A stretch of DNA of 64,000 nt from Arthrobacter sp. ES3-54 (GCF_029504395.1 NZ_JAQFIF010000014.1:22084-86083); one strand, 5' to 3'. Positions 17,251 to 25,890 are shown, counted from the stretch's first letter. A program made the numbers and translations. Notes: generated from the sequence alone by a model not told the origin.

Positions 17251-17278
17251 ACACCCCGGGAAGCAACGCCCGGGGTGT
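17251..17278 (+). terminator. Strong GC hairpin after the GlsB gene
   Basis: ACACCCCGGG (17251-17260), loop AAGCAACG, then CCCGGGGTGT (17269-17278): a perfect 10-bp stem 74 bases past the GlsB stop. There is no T run, common for actinobacterial terminators. Confidence 0.6.
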
Positions 17279-17451
17279 TCGGCCCGCACCTTGCAGGAGG
17301 ACACCCTGAACGACACCTAGGACCACGACCGGTCCGGCTGCCCCGCAACCCTTCGTCGAGCACAGACTCCGGAGGTCCCTTGCGGCCTAATTAGCCGCTC
17401 CGAGCACCCCACAACGGTGAGCAGAGATGCAAAATCAGCAAGGAGATAGAC

Positions 17452-17898
17452 ATGGACAACCTATTCCGCCGCACCGGTATTGACGTGCCCGAGCCAGTCC
17501 GACGCTTCTTGCAAGGTGAGACAGATGCCTGGCTAAGAGTCGAGGAATACCGGGACGGCAACACGTTGGTAGTCAGAACCGATGTCCCCGGCATCGACCC
17601 AGATAAGGACATCGATATCACCGTCACCGACGGTTCCTTGCATGTTGCTGCCCGGCGAACGGAACCAGCCCACAAGGATCAACCGGGTTACCGGAGCGAA
17701 GTGCGCTACGGCGAATTTTCGCGCAGCATCCCGCTCCCCCGCGGCGCGAACCCCGAGGCTGTTGAGGCCAGCTACATCGACGGTGTCCTGGAAATCCGCG
17801 CCCAGCTGCCGGAGCAGTCAGGAACGCCGGCCACGAAAGTCCATGTCTCCCGCGGTGGAGGCCAGCCGCCGGAGGCACCCGAAAACTACACAACCTGA
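17452..17898 (+). CDS. Hsp20/alpha-crystallin small heat-shock protein
   Basis: A 148-residue ATP-independent chaperone that binds unfolding proteins in the cytoplasm. The alpha-crystallin domain runs from LRVEEYRDGNTLVVRTDVPGIDP through YGEFSRSIPLPRGANPEAVEASYIDGVLEI to VHVSRG. The GVLEI strand and R..PLP motif are family hallmarks. The N-terminal arm is short (MDNLFRRTGIDVPEPVRRFL). AAGGAGAT lies just before the ATG. No CIRCE or HAIR element was recognised upstream. The next gene begins 30 bases later, probably in the same transcript. Confidence 0.9.
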   Translation: MDNLFRRTGIDVPEPVRRFLQGETDAWLRVEEYRDGNTLVVRTDVPGIDPDKDIDITVTDGSLHVAARRTEPAHKDQPGYRSEVRYGEFSRSIPLPRGANPEAVEASYIDGVLEIRAQLPEQSGTPATKVHVSRGGGQPPEAPENYTT

Positions 17899-17927
17899 CC
17901 GGCACCCAGAGGGCGGAAGCGACCCCG

Positions 17928-18275
17928 ATGACGATCAAGCTCAACACCGAGGCGCTGCGCCATGCCCGACGGCTGATCAAGGACGCAACGATTGCCCGGG
18001 ATACCCGGGGCGACTGGAGCGAGCACGCCCCTGACACTGACCAGGAAAACGCGTTCATCGACCGGCACGGCTACACCGAGTACGGCACGTGGCATCTGGG
18101 CGAAGACACCGAGAAACCCCACGACACCAAAGCACGTTACAGCTTTCCCTTTGGGGATTTCCGGCGGCTGCACCGCTGCGCGATTCTTGCCATCGAGAGC
18201 CGGGCCGCCCAGAACAACCATGACGACATCGCCAAAGCAGCGAAGTCCCTCCTCGACGAACTCGACAAGGACTAG
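17928..18275 (+). CDS. Conserved hypothetical protein (115 aa)
   Basis: A soluble 115-residue protein of a widespread uncharacterised family: MTIKLNTEALRHARRLI at the N-terminus, DWSEHAPDTDQENAFIDRHGYTEYGTWHLG in the middle and YSFPFGDFRRLHRCAILAIESRAAQ, with an acidic C-terminal helix. I recall similar proteins in many bacteria but no established function. It follows Hsp20 closely and precedes the PEP-dependent enzyme. Confidence 0.7.
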   Translation: MTIKLNTEALRHARRLIKDATIARDTRGDWSEHAPDTDQENAFIDRHGYTEYGTWHLGEDTEKPHDTKARYSFPFGDFRRLHRCAILAIESRAAQNNHDDIAKAAKSLLDELDKD

Positions 18276-18303
18276 AACCGGCTGCCCGGTGCAGCTATGG
18301 CCT

Positions 18304-18322
18304 CGGGCCTGCGGCAGTGCCA
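18304..18322. promoter_or_regulatory. Degenerate rifamycin-associated-element-like sequence
   Basis: CGGGCCTGCGGCAGTGCCA, 60 bases upstream of the PEP-enzyme start, shares the TGCGGCA core and most other positions (about 14 of 18) with the element seen upstream of helR at 25891. The outer arm is imperfect, so it may be chance in GC-rich DNA. Confidence 0.3.
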
Positions 18323-18381
18323 GTATGTTGGCAATCGGGATCCAACACGGCACCCGGCGCCGGCAGAAAGGACGCACGGTC

Positions 18382-21048
18382 ATGACCTACATCAACAACT
18401 TCGCCGATGTGGGACAAGGCGACGTCGACGTGGCCGGCGGCAAGGGCGTCGGACTGGGCGGCCTCACCCAGGCCGGGCTGCCGGTTCCTCCGGGGTTTGT
18501 GTTGAACACCGCGGCCTATGCGGATTTTGTGGCTGCCAACCACCTCGAGGCCGGCATCCGCGAGCTGGCCGCACTGCCGCCGCTGGCGGCGCCACAGGAC
18601 TACGAGGATGCCTCGAAGCGAATCCGCGCCTTGTTCTCCGGCGGCACCATGCCAGCCGTGATCGCAGCAGAACTCGGCGATGCTTACGGGCGCCTGGGCA
18701 CAGGGGATTCGGCTGTGGCTGTGCGCTCCTCTGCCACGGCCGAGGACCTCGCCTCGGCCAGCTTCGCCGGGCAACAGGAAACCTACCTTAACGTCCGCGG
18801 GGCAGACGCCTTGGCCGAGGCCGTGACCGACTGCTGGGCTTCCCTGTGGACGGCGCGTGCCATGGCGTACCGGGCCCGTGAGGGCATTGGGCCGGACGCG
18901 GTACGCCTCGCGGTGGTGGTCCAGCAGATGGTCGAGGCCGAGGCAGCCGGGGTCATGTTCACCGCCAATCCGGAAAACGGCCGCCGCGACCAGATCGTGA
19001 TCAGTGCCGCGTGGGGTCTGGGCGAGTCCGTGGTCAGCGGCACGGTGACCACGGATGACGTCGTCGTCGAGGCAGCCACGGGCTGGGTGCTGTCGCGCCG
19101 CACGGCTGACAAGGAGGTCATGACTGTCTATGCGGACCACGGCACGCGGGAGCAGCCGGTGCTGGCGGCGCGGCGTCGTCAGCCCGTCCTAGACAACCAG
19201 GCGGCGGCAGCGCTGGCTGGCTATGGGACGCGGATTGCTGATCATTTCGGGGTGCCGCAGGACATCGAGTGGGCACGGGCCGGCGGCGAGTTCTTCATCC
19301 TGCAATCCCGGCCGATCACGGCACTGCCAGAACCGGCGGCTGACACCCCGGATGTCTGGACGGTGCCGTACCCGAAGGGGATGTACTTCCGGGCGAGCAT
19401 CGTGGAACAGTTGCCCGACCCGCTCTCGCCGCTGTTCGCCGACCTCATCGACGGCTCGGTGGCCCGTTCGTTGCGGGCCTTGATGGCCGAGGCCGTCGGG
19501 AAGAACGTCATCCGCGATGACGACGTGGGACTGCCCACCATTAACGGCTACGCCTATTACTACTACCGCACCTCCGGAATGTGGCGGATGATGGGCAAGT
19601 CGCTGACCGCGGTACGTGCCCTGGTCCGCGGCAAGGCGCACATGGGAGTGGCCGGCTGGCGGGAATTTTCGCGGCCGCGCTACGAGCAGGCGATCAAGGA
19701 CCGGTCCGCGTCCCCCGTCGAGGAGCTCTCTGGCGAGGAACTGTTCGAGGGCGTGCAGGCGCTGCTGGACGCCGGCACCGTGTACTACACGGCCGTGCAG
19801 TCGATCATTCCCATCGCCGCAACAAGCGAAATATCCTTCCGGGCCTACTACGACAGGTTCGTTCGGCGCGACGGAGATCCCCCCGCCCAGACGTTCCTCC
19901 TCGGCTACGACAGCGAACCCATCCGGGCGGAGAAGTCGCTGTACGATCTAGCGGCCTGGGCCCGGGAAGTTCCGGGGCTGGCCCCGGCGATCCTCAACGA
20001 ACCCACAGCGGCACTGGTCGAGGCGCAGCGCTCCGGGATCCCGCCGGCCGGCGTGGACCAGGCCCTCTGGCAGCAATGGCATCCCCGCTTCCGGGATCAC
20101 CTCGACCGGTTCGGCCATGCGGTCTACAACCTCGACTTCGTCAGCCCGTTGCCGGCCGACGATCCCTCGACCCTGCAGGAGACCGTGAAGTTCTACCTGC
20201 GGGGACAGGGCAACGACCCACACGAGCGCCAGCGGCTGTCGGCCGAGCGCAGGGAGAACCAAACCAACCAGGCGATCACCCGGCTCGGGCCGAAGCGCAA
20301 GGCCGCGTTCCTCCGGTTGCTCCGGTGGGCGCAGAACGCCGCCCCGATCCGCGAGGACGCTCTGGCCGACGTCGGTCTGGCCTGGCCGCTGCTACGGCGG
20401 ATGCTGCTCGAACTCGGACGGCGGCTGGTGGACTCCGCCGTCATCGCCGAGCCTGCCGACGTCTTCTGGCTGCGCCGCCAGGAGCTGCAAAGCGCCGTCG
20501 AGTTTGGCCTCGCCGCGCCGGGCGCATCGCCGGCTGTGGCAATTACCGGCGCGGACCGGCCCGTCCGCGCCGACGCCGTCGAGGAGCGCAAGATGCTGTG
20601 GCGAGGGCAAGCCAAAGCCTCTGCCCCGCAGCTGCTCCCGGAAAGCCGGTGGATGGAGGGGGCCTTAGGGAAAATGATGCCCGCGGGCGCTCAGGACCAG
20701 CTGGGCGACATCATCAAGGGTGTCGGCGCCAGCTCGGGCCGGGTCACCGCTCCGGCCCGCGTCCTAAGGGGCCCCCAGGATTTCGGCCTGATGGTGCCCG
20801 GAGATGTCCTGGTGGCCCGCATCACCACTCCCGCCTGGACCTCGCTGTTCGCGATGGCCTCCGCCGTTGTCACCGACGTCGGCGGACCGTTGAGCCACAG
20901 CTCGATCGTGGCCCGCGAGTACGGCATTCCCGCCGTGCTCGGCACCGGGGTGGCCACCCAGCGGCTGACCAGCGGCCGGCGCATCCGCGTGGACGGCGAC
21001 GCCGGCACCGTGGCGATCGAGGATCCGGGAGTTACGCAGGGGCCGTGA
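18382..21048 (+). CDS. PEP synthase-like phosphotransferase (rifampicin phosphotransferase-type)
   Basis: An 888-residue three-domain enzyme. The N-terminal ATP-grasp domain (about 1-320) has GGKGVGLGGLTQAGLPVPPGF, AVRSSATAEDLASASFAGQQET and GLGESVVSGTVTTDD. A long middle domain (about 330-760) follows. The C-terminal swivel domain holds TDVGGPLSHSSIVAREYGIPAV with the phosphorylated His839. This order matches both PEP synthase-like enzymes and rifampicin phosphotransferase (Rph), which moves the beta-phosphate of ATP to rifampicin. Length and order favour the Rph-type group, but its N-terminus differs from classic Rph, so the substrate is uncertain. ATG 18382 follows AAAGGA. Confidence 0.75.
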   Translation: MTYINNFADVGQGDVDVAGGKGVGLGGLTQAGLPVPPGFVLNTAAYADFVAANHLEAGIRELAALPPLAAPQDYEDASKRIRALFSGGTMPAVIAAELGDAYGRLGTGDSAVAVRSSATAEDLASASFAGQQETYLNVRGADALAEAVTDCWASLWTARAMAYRAREGIGPDAVRLAVVVQQMVEAEAAGVMFTANPENGRRDQIVISAAWGLGESVVSGTVTTDDVVVEAATGWVLSRRTADKEVMTVYADHGTREQPVLAARRRQPVLDNQAAAALAGYGTRIADHFGVPQDIEWARAGGEFFILQSRPITALPEPAADTPDVWTVPYPKGMYFRASIVEQLPDPLSPLFADLIDGSVARSLRALMAEAVGKNVIRDDDVGLPTINGYAYYYYRTSGMWRMMGKSLTAVRALVRGKAHMGVAGWREFSRPRYEQAIKDRSASPVEELSGEELFEGVQALLDAGTVYYTAVQSIIPIAATSEISFRAYYDRFVRRDGDPPAQTFLLGYDSEPIRAEKSLYDLAAWAREVPGLAPAILNEPTAALVEAQRSGIPPAGVDQALWQQWHPRFRDHLDRFGHAVYNLDFVSPLPADDPSTLQETVKFYLRGQGNDPHERQRLSAERRENQTNQAITRLGPKRKAAFLRLLRWAQNAAPIREDALADVGLAWPLLRRMLLELGRRLVDSAVIAEPADVFWLRRQELQSAVEFGLAAPGASPAVAITGADRPVRADAVEERKMLWRGQAKASAPQLLPESRWMEGALGKMMPAGAQDQLGDIIKGVGASSGRVTAPARVLRGPQDFGLMVPGDVLVARITTPAWTSLFAMASAVVTDVGGPLSHSSIVAREYGIPAVLGTGVATQRLTSGRRIRVDGDAGTVAIEDPGVTQGP

Positions 21049-21091
21049 CCCGATCACGTCCGGGGGCGCACAACCGTGCAACACTGATCCG

Positions 21092-21517
21092 ATGTTGACC
21101 TTCAGCATCTCCACTTCCTGCGAGTTTTCCGACGTCGAACTTCTCTCCTTGTACGAATCCGTGGGCTGGACCGCCTATACACGGGACCCAGAACTGCTCA
21201 CCAGAGCGATCCGAAGTTCCTCGTTTGTTGTCACAGCACGAAACGAGGACGCCGGGCTGGTTGGCCTCGCGCGGGTAATATCCGACGACGCGACCATCTG
21301 CTATCTGCAGGACATCCTGGTGCGCCCGACATTCCAAGGCACGGGAATAGGGCGGGCTCTGGTGGAGCAAGTGTCAGCAAGGTACCAGCATGTCCGGCAA
21401 ACAGTGCTCATTACAGACAATGAACCAGGGCAGCGCGCCTTCTACGAAGCCTTGGGCTTTACCGAGGGGTCGAACTTCACTCCGGAACCCGTACGTGTCT
21501 TCGCCCAATTTCACTAA
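21092..21517 (+). CDS. GNAT-family N-acetyltransferase
   Basis: A 141-residue acetyltransferase. LQDILVRPTFQGTGIGRALVEQV is motif A with the acetyl-CoA pyrophosphate loop (QGTGIG), and NEPGQRAFYEALGF is motif B. The N-terminus contains the YESVGWTAYTRDPELL signature of a common small-molecule/protein acetyltransferase group. The acceptor is unknown. Confidence 0.88.
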   Translation: MLTFSISTSCEFSDVELLSLYESVGWTAYTRDPELLTRAIRSSSFVVTARNEDAGLVGLARVISDDATICYLQDILVRPTFQGTGIGRALVEQVSARYQHVRQTVLITDNEPGQRAFYEALGFTEGSNFTPEPVRVFAQFH

Positions 21518-21640
21518 CCGGAGGCGGGCAAACGGCCTAACTGGGTCAACTTGATTGGCCTCCCGCCGCCGGCTAGTGCTCGATGATGCGTTCCGTAAGC
21601 CCCTCCCCCACCGCGTATCCCCCGTTGGCTCAACACCTCT

Positions 21641-22588
21641 TCATGCAGACCGGCCACTGGGAGCCGGTGTCTGGATGGACAGCGGCCCCAGTTCCGCCAA
21701 CCGCGGTGGATTCGCACCCTTCCGGGAACAGGTGATCGCTGCCGCGCGGTTCGCGTATGAGGCGAGTGCGTGCAACTGATCCAGGCTCAGGGTCTGCAGT
21801 TGCTGCCTTCCCTGCCCCCCGAGCGCTTCAAGTTGGGCGAGTCCGGATATAAGCCCCGCCATGAAGGAGTCGCCGGCGCCCACGGTATCAGCCACCGTGA
21901 CGGGTTCGGCTGCCATCTCCACCCGCCCCTTGCCGGAGAGGATGACCGGCCCGGAGGCTCCCCGCGTCAGGGCCACAACCGCAGGACCCAGTTCCAGCCA
22001 GGCCTGCAGGGATTCTTCCGCGGTTCGGTCCGGGTAGAGCCAGAGCAGGTCTTCATCGCTGGCTTTGACCACATCACTGGCCGCCACGAACAATTCCGCC
22101 TGCCGGCGTGCCGCAGCCGCATTGGGGCTGATTGCGGGCCGGCAGTTGGGGTCGTAGCTGATGGTCGCGTGCTCCCGGGCGGCCTGTACCAGGACAAGAG
22201 TGGCCTGCTCCCCCGGCGGAAGCACCGTGGCGATCGATCCCGTGTGGACGTGGGTGGAACTCCTAACAGCGGCGAGGGCAGGCAGGGACGCCCCATCGAT
22301 TGCCCACGTGATCGAGAAGGCGTACTCGGCGGCACCGTCGGAACCCAGCGTGGCGAGGGCCGATGATGTCGGCGTGGTTCCGCCGTTAATCACCCGGACG
22401 CCGTTCGCCTGCAGATGCTCTTCGAGCATGAGTCCGTGCGGGTCAACGCCATAGTGGGTCACCAGGTTCGTCCCGAGGTCGAGGCGCGCGGCCCCTACCG
22501 CCACGTTGAGCGGGCTGCCGCCGGGATGGGCCTGGAGGCCGGCCGACCCGCGGGGGTCGCTGATGATGTCGACGAGTGATTCGCCGAC
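21641..22588 (-). pseudogene. PfkB-family sugar kinase missing its N-terminus
   Basis: The frame reads VGESLVDIISD, the first beta strand of ribokinase/fructokinase-type kinases, then PGGSPLNVAVGAARL, YDPNCRPAISPN and the C-terminal signature VADTVGAGDSFMAGLISGL with the catalytic Asp. All later parts are intact. The start codon and first ~10 residues are missing: the homology ends at about 22588, where the opposite strand becomes an AraC gene tail. Upstream in-frame codons only read antisense through AraC. The catalytic core is preserved, so a fusion from an upstream start could be active, but no ribosome site was seen. Confidence 0.75.
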
Positions 22589-22589
22589 A

Positions 22590-22808
22590 TTTTCGAAGTA
22601 TTTCAAGCGTGCAACCGGCCAGAATTTCAGCGATCTGGTGCGTAAACTTCGTCTGGCCCATGCCCGCCGGCTGCTGGAGCGGAGCGACAAGTCCATCTCC
22701 GATATCTGCTACGAAGTGGGATTCACCAACCTGTCCAATTTCAACCGGCATTTCCGCAATGACGCTGGCGAGACTCCCCGGGACTATCGTCAGCGGGTTC
22801 AGAACTGA
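22590..22808 (+). pseudogene. AraC-family regulator, C-terminal fragment only
   Basis: The last ~72 residues of an AraC/XylS regulator: FSKYFKRATGQNFSDLV, RLAHARRLLERSDKSISDIC, YEVGFTNLSNFNRHFRNDAG and TPRDYR, i.e. the end of the first helix-turn-helix and all of the second. The sensor domain and first half of the DNA-binding domain are missing. The break point is the same spot where the opposite-strand PfkB gene loses its start, so one rearrangement removed both 5' ends. Confidence 0.8.
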
Positions 22809-22862
22809 CGCTGTGACTGAACTGCATGGCCAGGCGATGGGCATCAGCGGTAGATTGTCGCC

Positions 22863-23369
22863 ATGGGACAGACTTCCTCGGGCCGCCGGGATTTGCTCAC
22901 CGATCGGCTATTGGGTGTGGCGGAGTTCAGCCATGCGCATTGGTTCTTCGGCAATCTCTATGAGGCCCTCGTCAAAATCCCTCACCGCGTCGCGGCCGCG
23001 GAAGCAAGCCGTGAACTCCCCCGCTCGCCTTTTGGCGCGGGAAGCCCCGGCCGCTACTACGCCCCGATCGCCCCGATCAACGCCCCAGCGGCCATCGCTG
23101 CCCTGGTGGCAGGCTGGAAGCATGCCGACAGCAGGCCATGGCTGATAGTCGCTGCTGCCAGTTCGACGACGGGGGCGGCCGTCACCGCGTATCTGCTACG
23201 GTCCATCAACCCCGACCTGTTCTTCAGCCCACAACCGCTCAGCGAGATGCGGCGCAACCCCCTGCTGAAACGGTGGTACAGGGTCCACGCACTCCGGCTC
23301 GCAGCCAGCGCTGTTGCCCTGGCCGCCATCCATGAGGCACGAACACTCCGGCTCACAAGCCGCGGATAA
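22863..23369 (+). CDS. DUF1772-like membrane protein
   Basis: A 168-residue protein with about four hydrophobic segments: FSHAHWFFGNLYEALVKIP, PAAIAALVAGW, WLIVAAASSTTGAAVTAYLL and RLAASAVALAAIH. The FxGxxYEAL start and NPLLKRWYRVHALR segment resemble DUF1772/anthrone-oxygenase-like membrane proteins. Function is unknown. The start at 22863 has only a weak ribosome site. Confidence 0.6.
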   Translation: MGQTSSGRRDLLTDRLLGVAEFSHAHWFFGNLYEALVKIPHRVAAAEASRELPRSPFGAGSPGRYYAPIAPINAPAAIAALVAGWKHADSRPWLIVAAASSTTGAAVTAYLLRSINPDLFFSPQPLSEMRRNPLLKRWYRVHALRLAASAVALAAIHEARTLRLTSRG

Positions 23370-23402
23370 CAGCCAAGCGCCACCGACCTGAAGGGGATCT
23401 TC

Positions 23403-23939
23403 ATGGGCAAGCTCACTGTCACCGCTTTTACCACTCTGGACAACGTTGCCGAGGAGCCCCAGCTCTGGACGGGCCCGTTCTTCAGTGACGCTACCGCGGC
23501 ATTCAACGAACAAGTGCTGACCGATGCGGACTCGATGCTGCTCGGCCGGGTCACCTATGACGGATTCGCCGCCTCCTGGCCGTCACGGTCGGGCGACTTC
23601 ACCGCCGACAAGTTCAACGCCATGCCGAAGTATGTCGTGTCAACCACCATGGACCACGCGGACTGGAACAACAGCACGATTATCACCAACGACATACCCG
23701 GCAGGGTCCGCGCGCTTCGCGAACGGGAAAACGTGATCGTCTGGGGAAGCCCGACGCTCGTCAAGACGCTCATGGCGGAGAACCTCGTCGACGAGTACGT
23801 TCTGCTGGTCTCCCCCATCGTGCTCGGGGGTGGCAAGAAGATGCTGCCGGAGGACGGAACCCGGCACACGCTGCACATCGTCGAACTTGAACTCCTCGAA
23901 GGCGGGATGCTGGCACTCCGGATGGCGCCTGCGGCCTGA
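23403..23939 (+). CDS. Dihydrofolate reductase-like (RibD C-terminal) family protein
   Basis: A 178-residue NADPH-dependent reductase-fold protein. VTAFTTLDNVAEEPQLW, ADSMLLGRVTYDGFAASWPSR, KYVVSTTMDHADWNNSTII and LVDEYVLLVSPIVLGGGKKML are the hallmarks of the RibD_C/DHFR-like family often called YwjB/YyaP. These proteins bind NADPH; their substrate is mostly unknown. ATG 23403 follows GGGGATC. Confidence 0.88.
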   Translation: MGKLTVTAFTTLDNVAEEPQLWTGPFFSDATAAFNEQVLTDADSMLLGRVTYDGFAASWPSRSGDFTADKFNAMPKYVVSTTMDHADWNNSTIITNDIPGRVRALRERENVIVWGSPTLVKTLMAENLVDEYVLLVSPIVLGGGKKMLPEDGTRHTLHIVELELLEGGMLALRMAPAA

Positions 23940-23964
23940 GGCATGAGCCGATCAGCCGATAGGC

Positions 23965-24555
23965 CTAGGTATCCAGTTTGGGTGCTGCGCGGACGTGAAC
24001 GCGTTGGCCTTGCTTGCCGATGAGGCTGAGGAATTCGACGGGACCGGCGCTCGTGGCGCCGAACCAGTGCGGGGTCCGCGTGTCGAACTCCGCGGCTTCG
24101 CCGGGCTTGAGGATGAGGTCGTGTTCACCGAGCACCAGACGCAAGGTGCCGTTGAGGACATAGGCCCAGTCGTAGCCGTCGTGCGTGCGTAGCTGAGGCT
24201 CCTGCCCATCTTGACCTTTGGGGAGGATGAACTTGTAGGCCTGAATACCCCCTGGCCGGCGCGTGAGAGGCAGGATCGTCGACCCGTCTGCACCGGCAAC
24301 AGGTCGAAAATTCAGTCGGGGGTCGCCGGTCGGTGGCGCGTCGACGAGTTCGTCGAGACTGACACCGTGCACGCGGGCCAGTGGAAGCAGCTGCTCGAGT
24401 GTGGGGCGCCGTAAGCCTGATTCGAGCCTAGAGAGTGTGCTGGCGGAGATGCCTGTCTGCTCGGCCAGGTCCGCGAGTGTGACGTCCCGGCGGAGTCGGA
24501 GTCGCTTGAGGCGCGGTCCGACGGCGTCGAGAGTTTGGTCGAGATCGTCGTTCAT
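23965..24555 (-). CDS. XRE-family regulator with C-terminal cupin
   Basis: A 196-residue regulator. The N-terminal helix-turn-helix is LKRLRLRRDVTLADLAEQTGISASTLSRLESG. The C-terminal cupin (about 95-190) contains THDGYDWAYVLNGTLRLVLG and LKPGEAAEFDTRTPHWFGA, a small-ligand or metal sensor. It sits divergent from a thioredoxin-reductase-like remnant and a methyltransferase, its likely former targets. A 6-2-6 palindrome nine bases upstream of its ATG is a probable self-operator. Confidence 0.88.
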   Translation of the reverse strand: MNDDLDQTLDAVGPRLKRLRLRRDVTLADLAEQTGISASTLSRLESGLRRPTLEQLLPLARVHGVSLDELVDAPPTGDPRLNFRPVAGADGSTILPLTRRPGGIQAYKFILPKGQDGQEPQLRTHDGYDWAYVLNGTLRLVLGEHDLILKPGEAAEFDTRTPHWFGATSAGPVEFLSLIGKQGQRVHVRAAPKLDT

Positions 24556-24564
24556 GGAGATATT

Positions 24565-24578
24565 TTGCCATTTGGCAA
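24565..24578. promoter_or_regulatory. Palindromic operator of the XRE-cupin regulator
   Basis: TTGCCA, TT, TGGCAA: a perfect inverted repeat in an AT-rich patch (TATTTTGCC...GGCAATATA), only nine bases upstream of the regulator's ATG and within the divergent promoter region. Confidence 0.7.
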
Positions 24579-24653
24579 TATAGCTTGCACATCCGCCGGC
24601 CTGTTCGGGACCATCGTGTCTGAAGCGAAATCAGATCGGAAGGGATTCGAGAC

Positions 24654-24755
24654 ATGGCCGAGACAGGGACGTTGAGGGATGTGGTGGTGGCCGGTGGTGG
24701 CACAGCAGGATTGGGCGCCGCGTCGCCTCTGGCGCAGGCGAAGGTGACGCGATGA
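24654..24755 (+). pseudogene. Thioredoxin reductase-like flavoprotein, only the first ~25 codons left
   Basis: The frame starts MAETGTLRDVVVAGGGTAGLGAA, the FAD-binding N-terminus of a thioredoxin-reductase-like NAD(P)/FAD oxidoreductase, but after SPLAQA it runs straight into KVTR and a stop. About 270-300 codons are gone. The stop overlaps the methyltransferase ATG (ATGA), as an intact gene's would, so the deletion removed the middle and kept both ends. Confidence 0.75.
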
Positions 24756-25387
24756 CGCACAGCTTCGACAAGGACTACTGGGAACGGCACTGGGAACAGG
24801 CCCACGATGCTGCGCCGGTAGATGCCGGAAGTAGCGCCCCGAACCCGCATCTCATGAGTGCAGCCAGTGGACTCGAGCCGGGTACAGCGCTGGATGCCGG
24901 ATGCGGGACGGGCCCGGAAGCAACATGGCTGGCCGCGCACGGCTGGCAGGTCACCGGCGCCGACATCTCCGGCGCTGCCCTCGCCCAAGCATCCGAGCGT
25001 GCAGAAAGGCAGTCCGTGTCCGGCAGGGTGACCTGGGTCGAGGCGGACCTGACCTCCTGGGAGCCAGGAAGCCGGTTCGGCCTTGTGACCAGCAACTACG
25101 CGCACCCCGCGATGCCGCAGCTGGCCTTCTACGAACGCATCTCGGAATGGGTGGCCCCGGGGGGCACATTGCTGATCACCGGGCACCTGCAGCGCACTGC
25201 CTCTGCGGGACACGGGCATCATCCTCCCGCCGAGGCGACGGCCACTCTCGGCGACATCATCCGGAGCCTCGACGCTGCAATATGGAGCATCGAGACTGCG
25301 GAGGAGATAACCCGAACACTCCTCGGCCCCGGGGGTCGAGCCTTCCCGCTGCACGACGTCGTCGTGCGGGCCACCCGGCACCCCTGA
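24752..25387 (+). CDS. Class I SAM-dependent methyltransferase
   Basis: A 211-residue methyltransferase. ALDAGCGTGPEATWLAAHGWQVTGADIS is the SAM-binding motif I and post-I region, WVEADLTSW motif II, and LLITGHLQ motif IV. The N-terminus, FDKDYWERHWEQA, is typical of an actinobacterial group found downstream of XRE-cupin and FAD-reductase genes. The start overlaps the truncated flavoprotein's stop. The methyl acceptor is unknown. Confidence 0.88.
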   Translation: MTHSFDKDYWERHWEQAHDAAPVDAGSSAPNPHLMSAASGLEPGTALDAGCGTGPEATWLAAHGWQVTGADISGAALAQASERAERQSVSGRVTWVEADLTSWEPGSRFGLVTSNYAHPAMPQLAFYERISEWVAPGGTLLITGHLQRTASAGHGHHPPAEATATLGDIIRSLDAAIWSIETAEEITRTLLGPGGRAFPLHDVVVRATRHP

Positions 25388-25430
25388 CCTGCCCCTTCCG
25401 GCGTCGGGAACCTCGTGTTCCCCGACTGCG

Positions 25431-25778
25431 CTAGTCCCCGGGGCCCGTTCCGTCCGGCAGGCTGGCATCGACCGGGAAGGTCATGAACGCCGGCGTCTCG
25501 TACGGATGCGCGGACAGCGCGGCGTCGACGACGGCGTTGCGCCGGGAGCGCGGGTAGATCGCCTCGACCCGGGTTTCCGGCACTCCTTCGGGCGTATCGA
25601 CGACGCCGATGGTCGGGTTCGCGCCCTGCAGCGGCGTAAAGCGGCCGGTGCCTTCGAGGCTGAAGGAGCAGTGCGAGTAGTTGCCCAGCCTGCCCGCGCC
25701 GGCGTCGCCAATGGCCTGCCGGACCGCGTGCGCAGCTTCGGTGGGGACGTAGATGACCAGACAATCCATTGGCTCCAT
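25431..25778 (-). CDS. YqfO/NIF3 insert-like small protein
   Basis: A 115-residue protein with the fold of the YqfO insert domain, related to CutA/PII. DCLVIYVPTEAAHAVRQAIGDAGAGRLGNYSHCSFSLEGTGRF and the C-terminal AHPYETPAFMTFPV (conserved HPYETPA) are diagnostic. It probably binds a metal or small ligand; function unknown. ATG 25778 is chosen because the conserved domain begins at once; the longer frame is Arg-rich. Confidence 0.8.
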   Translation of the reverse strand: MEPMDCLVIYVPTEAAHAVRQAIGDAGAGRLGNYSHCSFSLEGTGRFTPLQGANPTIGVVDTPEGVPETRVEAIYPRSRRNAVVDAALSAHPYETPAFMTFPVDASLPDGTGPGD

Positions 25779-25890
25779 GGCAGAAAGTCTGCCACGGAGC
25801 ACAGTGGGGCAGGGGGCCATACGTCGGCGGCGGGATAGGGGAAATGGAAGACGACACATTCCTTCCTTACTTTCAATCTATAGGGCATAG

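Noticed and set aside
17992..18381. N-terminal extension of the PEP-dependent enzyme
   Set aside because: It overlaps the 115-aa gene in another frame and has no homology character; ATG 18382 has a ribosome site.
22506..22590. Extended 5' part of the AraC fragment
   Set aside because: The residues before FSKYF are antisense PfkB sequence, not AraC.
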